Source: Aestuariibius violaceus
GTDB lineage: Bacteria; Pseudomonadota; Alphaproteobacteria; Rhodobacterales; Rhodobacteraceae
NCBI RefSeq assembly: GCF_040779325.2
Contig: NZ_JBFONT020000002.1
Location: 248,001 to 312,000, forward strand
Direction: 5' to 3'
Length of the DNA stretch: 64,000 nt
The notes below the pieces were generated by a model. It had not been told where the DNA came from. It made no database searches and was given only the letters and a program-made list of their open reading frames with translations. Of the stretch, positions 43,469 through 50,134 are shown in pieces; position 1 is the stretch's first letter; every line of letters starts with the position of its first letter. A program made the position numbers and the translations under genes.

Positions 43469-43831
43469 ATGAAACGCTATTTCGCTTTGTGTTTTCTGAT
43501 GGTTGCCGCGCCCGTTTACGCGCAGGAGGGGGACCCGGCGGCGGGCGAACAGCTGTTCGGCCAATGTTCGGGCTGTCACATGCTGGAAGAGGGGCAGAAC
43601 CGCGCCGGGCCGCATCTGTTCGGGGTCGTCGGGCGCGAGATCGGATCGGTCGAGGGGTTTCGCTATACGGGCACCTTGGCCGACAGCACCGAGGTCTGGG
43701 ATGAGGCGAGCCTGATCGCCTATCTGACCGCGCCGCGCGAGGCGATGCCGGGCACGCGCAAGACGGTGTTCCTGCGCAGTGAAGAGGATGCCGCGAACCT
43801 TGTCGCCTATCTGCGCAGTCTTGGCGGCTAA
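43469..43831 (+). CDS. Periplasmic class I cytochrome c
   Basis: A 120-residue protein with signal peptide MKRYFALCFLMVAAPVYA and heme-binding C33-SG-C36-H37 (CSGCH). The distal heme ligand is probably Met in REAMPGTRKTVF. The pattern RAGPHLFGVVGREIGSVEGF is that of cytochrome c2/c550-type monoheme proteins. It starts 11 bp after the hydroxylase subunit stop and is the probable electron acceptor of that enzyme. A strong inverted repeat follows the stop. Confidence 0.93.
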   Translation: MKRYFALCFLMVAAPVYAQEGDPAAGEQLFGQCSGCHMLEEGQNRAGPHLFGVVGREIGSVEGFRYTGTLADSTEVWDEASLIAYLTAPREAMPGTRKTVFLRSEEDAANLVAYLRSLGG

Positions 43832-43834
43832 GGG

Positions 43835-43870
43835 CCGCCCCGCCGTGGCTACTCCCCCGCGGCGGGGCGG
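43835..43870. terminator. 11-bp perfect inverted repeat between convergent genes
   Basis: CCGCCCCGCCG (43835-43845) and CGGCGGGGCGG (43860-43870) with a 14-nt loop, between the cytochrome c gene and the convergent aldo/keto reductase. No T-run on either side, so termination strength is uncertain. Confidence 0.6.
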
Positions 43871-43876
43871 AACAGG

Positions 43877-44884
43877 TTAAGCCCGCTCGCTGTCGAGCAT
43901 GGCCATGCCGTGGTCGTCGTAGCGGCCGCCCGCGATCTTGCCCGCCGGGACGGCAGTTTCGATCTGGGCGATCTCGTCCGGGTCGAGGGCGATTTCCATC
44001 GCGCCGATGGCCTCGGCCAGCCGGTCTCGGCGGCGGGCGCCGATCAGGGGGAGGATGTCCGCGCCGCGGTGCAGGACCCAGGCAATGGCGAGCTGCGCCG
44101 TGGTCACGCCGCGGTCGTTGGCGAGGCGGGTGAGCGCGTTTGTCAGTTCGAGATTCTGTCTCAGGTTCTCGCCCTGAAAGCGGGGCTGCATCGCGCGGAA
44201 TTCGCGTCGGTTCGCCATGCTGTCGGCTGTCATGTGACCCGAGAGGAGGCCACGGGAGAGAACGCCATAGGCCGTGACGCCGATGCCAAGCTCGCGGCAG
44301 ACGGGCAGGATGGCGCCCTCGATAGAGCGGCTGGCCAGCGAATACTCCATCTGGATCGCCGTGATCGGGTGGATGTCGTGGGCGGCGCGGATCGTCTCGG
44401 GGCCTGCTTCACTAAGCCCGATGTGACGGATCCAGCCGGCCTCGACGCAGTCCTTGAGCGTGCCCATCCACTCCTCGACCGGGACGTCATGAGGGACGCG
44501 GGCGGGCTGGTAGAGGTCGATGTGATCGGTGCCGAGCCGCTTGAGCGTCTGGGCGAGCGCGTTCTTGATCGCGGCCGGGCGGTAATCGGCGCCCAGGAAG
44601 CCGCCTGCCGGATCGCGCAGGACACCGAACTTGACCTGGATGAAGGCCCGGTCGCGGTGGCCGTCGAGCGCACGCGCCAGCAGCATCTCGTTATGGCCGG
44701 AGCCGTAGAAATCGGCGGTGTCGAAGAGGGTGATGCCCTGGTCCATCGCCATGTGGATGGTGGCGAGGCTTTCGGCCTGATCCGCGGGGCCGTAAAAGTC
44801 GCTCATCCCCATCAGGCCGAGGCCCATGGGCGAAAGCGCGGGGCCGTCTTGGCCGAGTGTGCGTGTCTGATGTCCGTCGAGCAT
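43877..44884 (-). CDS. Aldo/keto reductase
   Basis: A 335-residue NADPH-dependent oxidoreductase of the AKR13/AKR11-like group. It shows LGLMGMSDFYGPADQAESLA, the catalytic tyrosine region LFDTADFYGSGHNEMLLARAL, FIQVKFGVLRDPAGG (Lys), DHIDLYQPARVPHDVPVEE with the catalytic His position replaced in R-rich surroundings, and the NADP-binding IGARRRDRLAEAIGAM. I chose the ATG at 44884 because CAGGAG lies just upstream. It is cytoplasmic, with no signal. It is the last gene of the minus-strand set that begins with the secreted peptide at 46538. Confidence 0.88.
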   Translation of the reverse strand: MLDGHQTRTLGQDGPALSPMGLGLMGMSDFYGPADQAESLATIHMAMDQGITLFDTADFYGSGHNEMLLARALDGHRDRAFIQVKFGVLRDPAGGFLGADYRPAAIKNALAQTLKRLGTDHIDLYQPARVPHDVPVEEWMGTLKDCVEAGWIRHIGLSEAGPETIRAAHDIHPITAIQMEYSLASRSIEGAILPVCRELGIGVTAYGVLSRGLLSGHMTADSMANRREFRAMQPRFQGENLRQNLELTNALTRLANDRGVTTAQLAIAWVLHRGADILPLIGARRRDRLAEAIGAMEIALDPDEIAQIETAVPAGKIAGGRYDDHGMAMLDSERA

Positions 44885-44932
44885 GTCTGTCTCCTGCGAG
44901 GGCCGCGCCACTTGTGGGCGCGGCAGGATTGG

Positions 44933-45802
44933 TTAGCGGGTCAGGTAGCCGCCGTTGATGAAGAGGTTCTGGCCGTTCACCCACTGGCTGTCGGGATGGG
45001 CGAGGAAGGCAACCTGCGGCACGAGATCCTCGACCGCGCCGAGGCGCCCTTCGGTCGAGAGGCCCGCGGCGTAGGCGACCGTCTGCGGGGTTTCGGCGGC
45101 GTGAAAGAAGGGCGTGTCGATCGGCCCCGGGGCGATCGTGTTCACGGTGATCCGGCGCTCGCCCAGTTCGCGGGCAAGGATGCGCGTGAACTCTTCGACC
45201 GGCGCCTTTGTCCCGGCGTAGCCTGCATAGCCCGGTGCGGTTCCGGCGGTCAGCGAGGTGCCGACATTGATGATCCGCCCACCGTCGCGCAGCCGCCGCG
45301 CAGCCTCGCGCATGGAGTAGAACATCGTCGCGACGTTGTCGTTCTGCAGCCGCTCGAAATCGGCGTCGGTGAACTCTGCCACCGGTTTCTTGATGATCGT
45401 GCCCGCGGTGTTCACCGCGATGTCGACGCCGCCGAAGGCCTGTTCTGCCGCGTCGTAGAGGGCGGTGACGTTGGCGCTGTCGCCGAGATCGCCTTGGGAG
45501 AGGACGGCGCGGCCGCCCGCTTCGCGGACCAGCTGCGCGGTTTCCTCGGCCTGGTCACGCGTTTCGGCGCGGTGGTAGTGGATGGCGACATCGGCGCCCA
45601 TGCGGGCCAGTTCGACCGCGAAGGCGCGGCCCATATTGTTGCGCGCACCGGTGACGATTGCGGCCTTCCCGGCGAGCGGGCGGGCGCTGTCGGCCCCCTG
45701 GGCCGAGGCGGGGGTGACGCCGGCGGCGAAGGCGCCGATCCCGGCGAAGCCCGCCCCGCGCAGGGCCTGGCGGCGATTGATTTTCTGGCTGTCCTTGGTC
45801 AT
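44933..45802 (-). CDS. Short-chain dehydrogenase/reductase with Tat signal peptide
   Basis: A 289-residue SDR. The start ATG at 45802 gives MTKDSQKINRRQALRGAGFA followed by a hydrophobic stretch and PASAQG, a full twin-arginine signal peptide. The mature part has the NAD(P) loop TGARNNMGRAFA, the NTAG motif (AVNTAGTII) and the active site YAGYAGTKA (YxxxK). It resembles glucose/ribitol dehydrogenase-type SDRs. Export of a soluble NAD(P)H enzyme is odd, because the cofactor pool is cytoplasmic; a Tat substrate folded with bound cofactor could still function as a nicotinoprotein. It lies 48 bp upstream of the aldo/keto reductase. Confidence 0.88.
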   Translation of the reverse strand: MTKDSQKINRRQALRGAGFAGIGAFAAGVTPASAQGADSARPLAGKAAIVTGARNNMGRAFAVELARMGADVAIHYHRAETRDQAEETAQLVREAGGRAVLSQGDLGDSANVTALYDAAEQAFGGVDIAVNTAGTIIKKPVAEFTDADFERLQNDNVATMFYSMREAARRLRDGGRIINVGTSLTAGTAPGYAGYAGTKAPVEEFTRILARELGERRITVNTIAPGPIDTPFFHAAETPQTVAYAAGLSTEGRLGAVEDLVPQVAFLAHPDSQWVNGQNLFINGGYLTR

Positions 45803-45883
45803 TGTGAGGGTCCTTGATCCTGAGATGGGTGACGTTTCGGGACGGCGCGTGGAGGGGGCTACCTCCACGCACCACCCGTGGGT

Positions 45884-46369
45884 TCAGTCGTCGTCGCTGA
45901 AGCGGTCGAACGTCATCCGCGTCAGCTCTGCCGTCGTGTAGGCCATCGGGTCGACGCCCAGCTGCGCAGCAAGCTGCATGTGGCCAGCGCCGGGCGTGTT
46001 GCGGGTCGAGACGATCGCGTCGCTGCCACCGGTCAGGCGGTTCACGGTCACGCTGTCGTTGTCTTCCAGGGCGCGGCGCAGGACGATCAACTCATTCACG
46101 CTGTAGCTGGCCGGATCGACGCCGAGTTGGGCGGCAAGTTGCGCATGACCGGCGGAGATCCCGACGCTCTGGGTCGAGGGGACCGCGCCGCCGGTGATCT
46201 GGCGGATGCGCTGGTGGTCGTTGTCCTGGACCGCGCGGCTGAGCTGGATCAGCTCGCTCGTGGAGTAGGTGCCGGGGGCGACGCCCAGCTGGGCGGCAAG
46301 CTGATCGCTGGCGAGCGCCGGAGCGGCGATGAGAGCGGCAACAGCGGCGGGGAGGAGGATCTTGAACAT
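45884..46369 (-). CDS. Secreted protein with three tandem QLAAQLGV repeats
   Basis: A 161-residue exported protein. MFKILLPAAVAALIAAPALA is a signal peptide. The mature chain is built of three ~54-residue repeats starting QLAAQLGV at residues 23, 77 and 132. Each continues with a P-x-x-Y-S/T-x-x-EL motif and, in the first two, R-A-x-x-D-N-D and an I/L-T-G-G end; the third is shortened. No Cys, no metal motif. I know no family name for it. The ATG at 46369 follows AAAGGACCC. It sits between a 44-residue secreted peptide and the Tat SDR, in a set divergent from a LysR regulator. Confidence 0.8.
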   Translation of the reverse strand: MFKILLPAAVAALIAAPALASDQLAAQLGVAPGTYSTSELIQLSRAVQDNDHQRIRQITGGAVPSTQSVGISAGHAQLAAQLGVDPASYSVNELIVLRRALEDNDSVTVNRLTGGSDAIVSTRNTPGAGHMQLAAQLGVDPMAYTTAELTRMTFDRFSDDD

Positions 46370-46403
46370 GGGTCTGGGTCCTTTCTGAGGGGGTTGGGTG
46401 AGG

Positions 46404-46538
46404 TCAGTTGGTTGCGTCGGCCCGGGCCGCGGCCTCGTAGGCGGCGAGCATTTCGGGCGTGGCGATGGTGTTCTCCGGACGGTCGAACGCGGCGGCGCCG
46501 GAGACATAGGCGGTGATCAGAAGCGTCATGATGGTCAT
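46404..46538 (-). CDS. 44-residue probable secreted peptide
   Basis: A short gene missed by length filters. The ATG at 46538 is preceded by AAAGGACAAG (good ribosome site). The peptide starts MTIMTLLITAYVSGAAA, a signal-like hydrophobic stretch, followed by FDRPENTIATPEMLAAYEAA and the end ARADATN. The stop lies 34 bp before the repeat protein gene, whose upstream region has a similar AAAGGA site. The two are probably cotranscribed. Function unknown; the sequence resembles the exported small-repeat proteins only in being alanine-rich. Confidence 0.6.
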   Translation of the reverse strand: MTIMTLLITAYVSGAAAFDRPENTIATPEMLAAYEAAARADATN

Positions 46539-46631
46539 CGTCTTGTCCTTTCCTGTTTGTCTGCCGGAGCGTCCGTGCCCTGGCGTCCTTCGATGAATTG
46601 GAATGTAGAGATCAACGGATTTGCTTGAACT

Positions 46632-46667
46632 GCGAAAAAATCGCTTAGTTCGATCAACTGAATTGAT
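46632..46667. promoter_or_regulatory. LysR-type binding region in the divergent promoter
   Basis: ATCAA-CTGAA-TTGAT (46653-46667) contains a T-N11-A motif, and GCGA-AAAAA-TCGC (46632-46644) is a second inverted repeat. Both lie 12-47 bp before the LysR start and upstream of the divergent secreted peptide gene. Confidence 0.6.
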
Positions 46668-46678
46668 GGATCGGTTGG

Positions 46679-47629
46679 ATGCTGGATACGGTCACCCTTG
46701 ATCAGCTGCGGATGCTTGTCGCCATCGACGAGACCGGCAGCTTCACCGCCGCCGCCAAACATGTGCAGCGCGCGCAGTCTGCGGTCAGCCACGCGATCCG
46801 CACGCTGGAGGCGGATATTGGCGTGGAGCTGTTCGACCGGTCGCAGCGCAAGCCGTCGCTGACCGCGGCGGGGGAGGCGGTGCTGGCCGAAGCGCGATCG
46901 GTCCTGTCGCGGATCGACCACCTCAAGGCGCGGGCCCGCGGGATGGCCGCGGGGATGGAGGGGGAGGTGACGTTCGCGGTCAGCGTCGTCGCCCCGCAGG
47001 CGGGGCTTGTCCGGTTGCTCGACCGGTTTCGGCAGGAGTTTCCGACCTGCGGGCTGCGCCTGTTCGTCGAAGAGGTCGGCGGGGCGCCGCAGCTGGTGCT
47101 GGACGGGCGCGCCGATCTGGGCCTTGTCGGCAAGCCCAGCCTGAAGGCGCATCTGTTCGAGCCGATGGAATCGGTGGCCGTCGGGTCGGTCGAGATCGTG
47201 GCGGTCGCGCGGTCGGACCATCCGCTGGCGTCGCGGCACAGCCGGCTGGCCGAGGCGGATCTGCAGGACCACCGGCAGCTGGTGCCCACGAGCCGGGCCT
47301 TGCCGCGCTACCAGAACCGGCTGGTCAACGATGTGTGGGAGGTCGCCGATCTGGGCACGCGGCACCAGATGATCCTCGCGGGCCTCGGCTGGGGCACGAT
47401 GCCCCGCCATTCGGTGGCAGCAGATCTGGAGGCGGGGCGGTTGGTGCCGCTCGACATCTCGGCCCGGCCCGACGAGGCCATGCGCGTGCCGCTTTTTGCG
47501 ATCTACAAGCGCGACGCGGCGCTGGGTCCGGCCCGGCGGTGGCTTGTGGAGCAGATGGAGATGGAGATCGGGACCTCAGCCCCTTCGGAGGCGTTGCCGG
47601 TTGAGCCAACGCCAGGCACGACCCCTTGA
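46679..47629 (+). CDS. LysR family transcriptional regulator
   Basis: A 316-residue regulator. The HTH covers residues ~1-60 (LDQLRMLVAIDETGSFTAAAKHVQRAQSAVSHAIRTLEADIGVELFDRSQRKPSLT). The remainder is the periplasmic-binding-protein-like effector domain (EGEVTFAVSVVAPQAGLVRL). It is divergent from the secreted-peptide/repeat protein/SDR/AKR genes and carries a LysR-like box just before its start, so it is their probable regulator. The inducer is not predictable. Confidence 0.92.
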   Translation: MLDTVTLDQLRMLVAIDETGSFTAAAKHVQRAQSAVSHAIRTLEADIGVELFDRSQRKPSLTAAGEAVLAEARSVLSRIDHLKARARGMAAGMEGEVTFAVSVVAPQAGLVRLLDRFRQEFPTCGLRLFVEEVGGAPQLVLDGRADLGLVGKPSLKAHLFEPMESVAVGSVEIVAVARSDHPLASRHSRLAEADLQDHRQLVPTSRALPRYQNRLVNDVWEVADLGTRHQMILAGLGWGTMPRHSVAADLEAGRLVPLDISARPDEAMRVPLFAIYKRDAALGPARRWLVEQMEMEIGTSAPSEALPVEPTPGTTP

Positions 47630-47634
47630 TTTGT

Positions 47635-47913
47635 CTATCTAAAATCCTCGTCCGTGTCGTGCGGTGACGCCTTGTCGCGGCGGCGGCGCCAGGCATCGAC
47701 AAGCGGTTCGATGTCCATCGCGATGACGGCGATCCCAAGCGGGATCATCCAGAAGCCGAGGACCGGAAGAAAGCCGAAGACGCCACCCAGGATCAGCACG
47801 AGCCCGAGGAGCGTGCGCGCCCCTGGCGGGACGTGATGGCGTATCCAATGCGCCCACGGCCTCCAGGCCGTGCGCAGCTTCTCTGCCCTTGTTTTCTTCG
47901 GTTGCTGAGCCAA
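47635..47913 (-). CDS. Small PGPGW-type membrane protein
   Basis: A 92-residue protein. The central helices VPPGARTLLGLVLILGGVFG and LPVLGFWMIPLGIAVIAMDI match the PGPGW putative membrane protein family, with charged ends (RRRRDKASPHDTDEDFR). The best start is TTG at 47913, which follows AAAGGACGC. The open frame continues to 48072 without a ribosome site and in a low-quality proline/alanine sequence. It is convergent with the LysR gene, 5 bp apart. Function unknown. Confidence 0.7.
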   Translation of the reverse strand: MAQQPKKTRAEKLRTAWRPWAHWIRHHVPPGARTLLGLVLILGGVFGFLPVLGFWMIPLGIAVIAMDIEPLVDAWRRRRDKASPHDTDEDFR

Positions 47914-48233
47914 TGCAGCGTCCTTTCTGCGGGCGATCGACCGCGGAGGACAGCATGGGAAGCTCGGAGGGACAGAGCAAGTGGCGGCTGGGGGTGGTCC
48001 GCCGGCCGGGCGTCTGTTTCCATCCGGCGCCGCGGTGTTGTTGGTGTTCGGCGCCCCCCGCGATTGTCCCACTCGTTGGCCTCACGGGCCGGGACGCGGG
48101 GCCGAGAGGTCCGTGGCGGACGCCCCGCTTTCTTAAGCGGAGATTGACCGCGCGAACGGCGGGGTTCGGCGGCGCAACCCGGCCTGCCAAGCGAATCGCC
48201 CGTTAACGCAGGTTTTGAAGGGGGATCTGGCGT

Positions 48234-48277
48234 GTCGGCTTTTGGTCGGCATCGCGTCGGCTTTCTGTCGGACATTC
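48234..48277 (+). repeat. Array 2: four GTCGGC-type motifs at an exact 11-bp period
   Basis: Units start at 48234, 48245, 48256 and 48267 (GTCGGCTTTTG, GTCGGCATCGC, GTCGGCTTTCT, GTCGGACATTC). It is the best-conserved of the three arrays, preceded by GGCGT as in array 1. Confidence 0.85.
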
Positions 48278-48731
48278 AAGCGCAACATCGCCCGGTAACG
48301 GACCGTTCTGCTGCAGCGCAGCGCAACAGGTGGCGCAGGGCTGTGGAGGAGAAGTGATCGTTTCCGGACGAGGTGACCCGGTGAAGTCGGCCCCAGAGGT
48401 CGCGCCGGAAAGCGCCTCTCCCTCGTCGAGGCCGTGCTCTGTGATCTTCGAGAGGGTCAGCTGCCGCAGCACGAGAAACGCTGTCGCTGCGACGGCGGAA
48501 AGACGGAGGAAGTTTTCGATCGGCTTGCCAGGGTCAGGATCTGTTGAGCAGGTTGTCGGGGTGCACTTCGCGGCGCGAAAAAGGGCGCGGTGACATGGGC
48601 AATCCGTTCTGGCTGAGCGGAGCGCAAATGGCGCGCCCTAGCGGGGCCTCGGTTCGCCGGGGATCCCGGAGATCCTGCCGCTTCAAACCTCTCATCCAAG
48701 CAAGCATTATTTAACTACTTGATTAATTAAC

Positions 48732-48752
48732 CGGTTGGTATATTGCTAACCG
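48732..48752. promoter_or_regulatory. Operator/promoter immediately before the ArsR gene
   Basis: CGGTTGG (48732-48738) and CTAACCG (48746-48752) form a 7-bp inverted repeat (one mismatch) around TATATTG, in an AT-rich stretch with TTAATTAA. TATATT is a likely -10, and the ATG at 48754 follows after 9 bp, suggesting a leaderless, autorepressed gene. Confidence 0.55.
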
Positions 48753-48753
48753 C

Positions 48754-49101
48754 ATGAATGAAAGCGATCAGCTGGACGCGGCATTTGCTGCCTTGGCCCA
48801 TCCCGCGCGACGGGCGATCTTGGCGCATCTGGCCAGGGGAACCGCCAGCGTCAATGCACTGGCGGAACCGTTTGATATGTCCTTGCCTGCTGTGTCCAAG
48901 CACATCCGGGTGCTCGAAAACGCGGGCCTGATCACGCGTGAGCGGGACGCTCAGTTCCGGCTGTGCACACTCGAGACGAAGCCGATCCAGAACATTTCAA
49001 GCTGGACGGAGCAGTATCGGCACATTTGGGACGCCCGCTTTGACGCGATGGGCAAGCTGCTGAACGACATCAAGGAGAGCAATGATGAGCCAGGACACTG
49101 A
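48754..49101 (+). CDS. ArsR/SmtB-type winged-helix regulator
   Basis: A 115-residue regulator with the wHTH QLDAAFAALAHPARRAILAH (helix 1-2) and EPFDMSLPAVSKHIRVLENAGLITRERDAQFRLCTL. No metal-binding CxC is present, so it belongs to the non-metal ArsR group that usually pairs with an SRPBCC protein, as here. Its end overlaps the SRPBCC gene by 20 bp, so the genes are coupled. Confidence 0.93.
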   Translation: MNESDQLDAAFAALAHPARRAILAHLARGTASVNALAEPFDMSLPAVSKHIRVLENAGLITRERDAQFRLCTLETKPIQNISSWTEQYRHIWDARFDAMGKLLNDIKESNDEPGH

Positions 49102-49582
49102 CTGGGTCCGGATCGAGCGGGAATTTGACGGCCCTATCGAATTGGTGTGGAGGATGTGGACCGATCCGGAGCTCTTCAAGCAATGGTACGGTCCCAACGG
49201 AGCGTCCGTTCCCACCGCCGAGATGAATGTCACGGTCGGCGGCACGCGCAAGATATGTATGGTCATGCAATCGCCGGAGCGATCCATGGAAATGTGGTTC
49301 ACCGGCGTCTACAAGGAGGTCAGCGCCCCACGGCGTCTTGTCTATACCGAGAGCATGTGTGACGCCGATGGAACGCTTGTCTCTCCGCAAGCGGCGGGAC
49401 TGCCCGAAAGCTTTCCCGATGTAACCGAAGTGATTGTGGAGTTGACCGAGGACGGCGACAAGACCCGCATGGTCATGGTGCATGTCGGTGTGGTCGAGGG
49501 TACGGCAGGTGCCGGGGGGTGGAACCAGGCCTTTGACAAGCTTGGGGCGCTGACCCGTTCGATGGCCAGCAAAGCGCTGTAA
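49082..49582 (+). CDS. SRPBCC/AHSA1 domain protein
   Basis: A 166-residue START-like fold protein of the AHSA1 type. Motifs IEREFDGPIELVWRMWTDPELFKQWYGPNG, EMWFTGVYKEVSAPRRLVYTES and GGWNQAFDKLGALTRSM are typical. Two possible ATG codons lie at 49082 and 49085. It overlaps the ArsR gene and is followed, 1 bp on, by the decayed RibD/DHFR-like gene, the usual third member of such operons. The ligand is unknown. Confidence 0.9.
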   Translation: MMSQDTDWVRIEREFDGPIELVWRMWTDPELFKQWYGPNGASVPTAEMNVTVGGTRKICMVMQSPERSMEMWFTGVYKEVSAPRRLVYTESMCDADGTLVSPQAAGLPESFPDVTEVIVELTEDGDKTRMVMVHVGVVEGTAGAGGWNQAFDKLGALTRSMASKAL

Positions 49583-49583
49583 G

Positions 49584-50060
49584 ATGCGCCGGCTCGCGGT
49601 TCTGTCTTTCGTCACGCTGGACGGCGTGATGCAATCTCCCAGCGCACCGGAGGAAGACACTTCAGGCGGTTTCAGCGAGGGGGGATGGGCCGCGCCCTAT
49701 TGGGACGAGGTCATGCCCCATGTCGAGCGCATCGCGATGTCACGCCCTTATGACATCCTGTTTGGGCGCAAGACCTATGACCTCTTTGCAGGCCACTGGC
49801 CGAACGCGCCAAAGTCTGATCTCGGCGACCGGCTGAATGCAGCGCGAAAGTATGTCGTAACCTCCCGATCCGAGCCGCTGACATGGGAAAACACGCACGC
49901 GCTGACCGGCCCGGCCGCATCGGCCGTGAGAGAGCTGAAAGCCGCTGCTACAGGTCCATGGCAGCGCCGCGCTGGTCCAGACCTTGCCGCTGAGGACCTG
50001 TCAGCCATCTTCCAAATCTCCAAGCCGGTCGGTCGGAACGGGATGGCATGCATTCGATGA
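49584..50060 (+). pseudogene. Decayed dihydrofolate reductase/RibD_C family gene
   Basis: The first ~120 residues (LAVLSFVTLDGVMQSPSAPE, ILFGRKTYDLFAGHWPN, LNAARKYVVTSRSEPLTWEN) match the RibD C-terminal/DHFR-like family. Then the frame breaks. The expected LQVHGSAALVQTL lies in the +1 frame (49948-49986). The following AAEDL is back in the first frame, showing two compensating shifts. After that no family sequence remains, and the C-terminal ~60 residues are lost. The apparent ORF of 158 residues is therefore shorter than the usual ~180-200 and probably inactive. Confidence 0.75.
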
Positions 50061-50134
50061 CGCGGCGAGATCTCGGCGAACGAGCCTGGCGCCTCATCTG
50101 ATTTGACGGACGAGGTCCTCGCAAGAGGCGAAGG

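Larger units (their letters stand above)
47914..48753. other. 840-bp intergenic region with array 2, no supported gene
   Basis: Several open frames overlap here on both strands (for example 47793-48275 minus and 48330-48593 plus), but they lack ribosome sites and read as Pro/Arg/Ser-rich shadows. Visible signals are CCCGTTAACGC near 48200, the phased array at 48234-48277 and the AT-rich promoter of the arsR-type gene from 48700. The length suggests a lost gene or an unannotated RNA. Confidence 0.6.

Noticed and set aside
48060..48140. tRNA-like stretch with GGCCGAGAGGTCCG and a stem ending CTTAAGCGG
   Set aside because: No acceptor stem, no TTCGA loop at the right distance and no CCA; it cannot be folded as a tRNA.
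47793..48275. 160-codon minus-strand open frame
   Set aside because: It overlaps the PGPGW gene in another frame, is Pro/Arg-rich and lacks a ribosome site.
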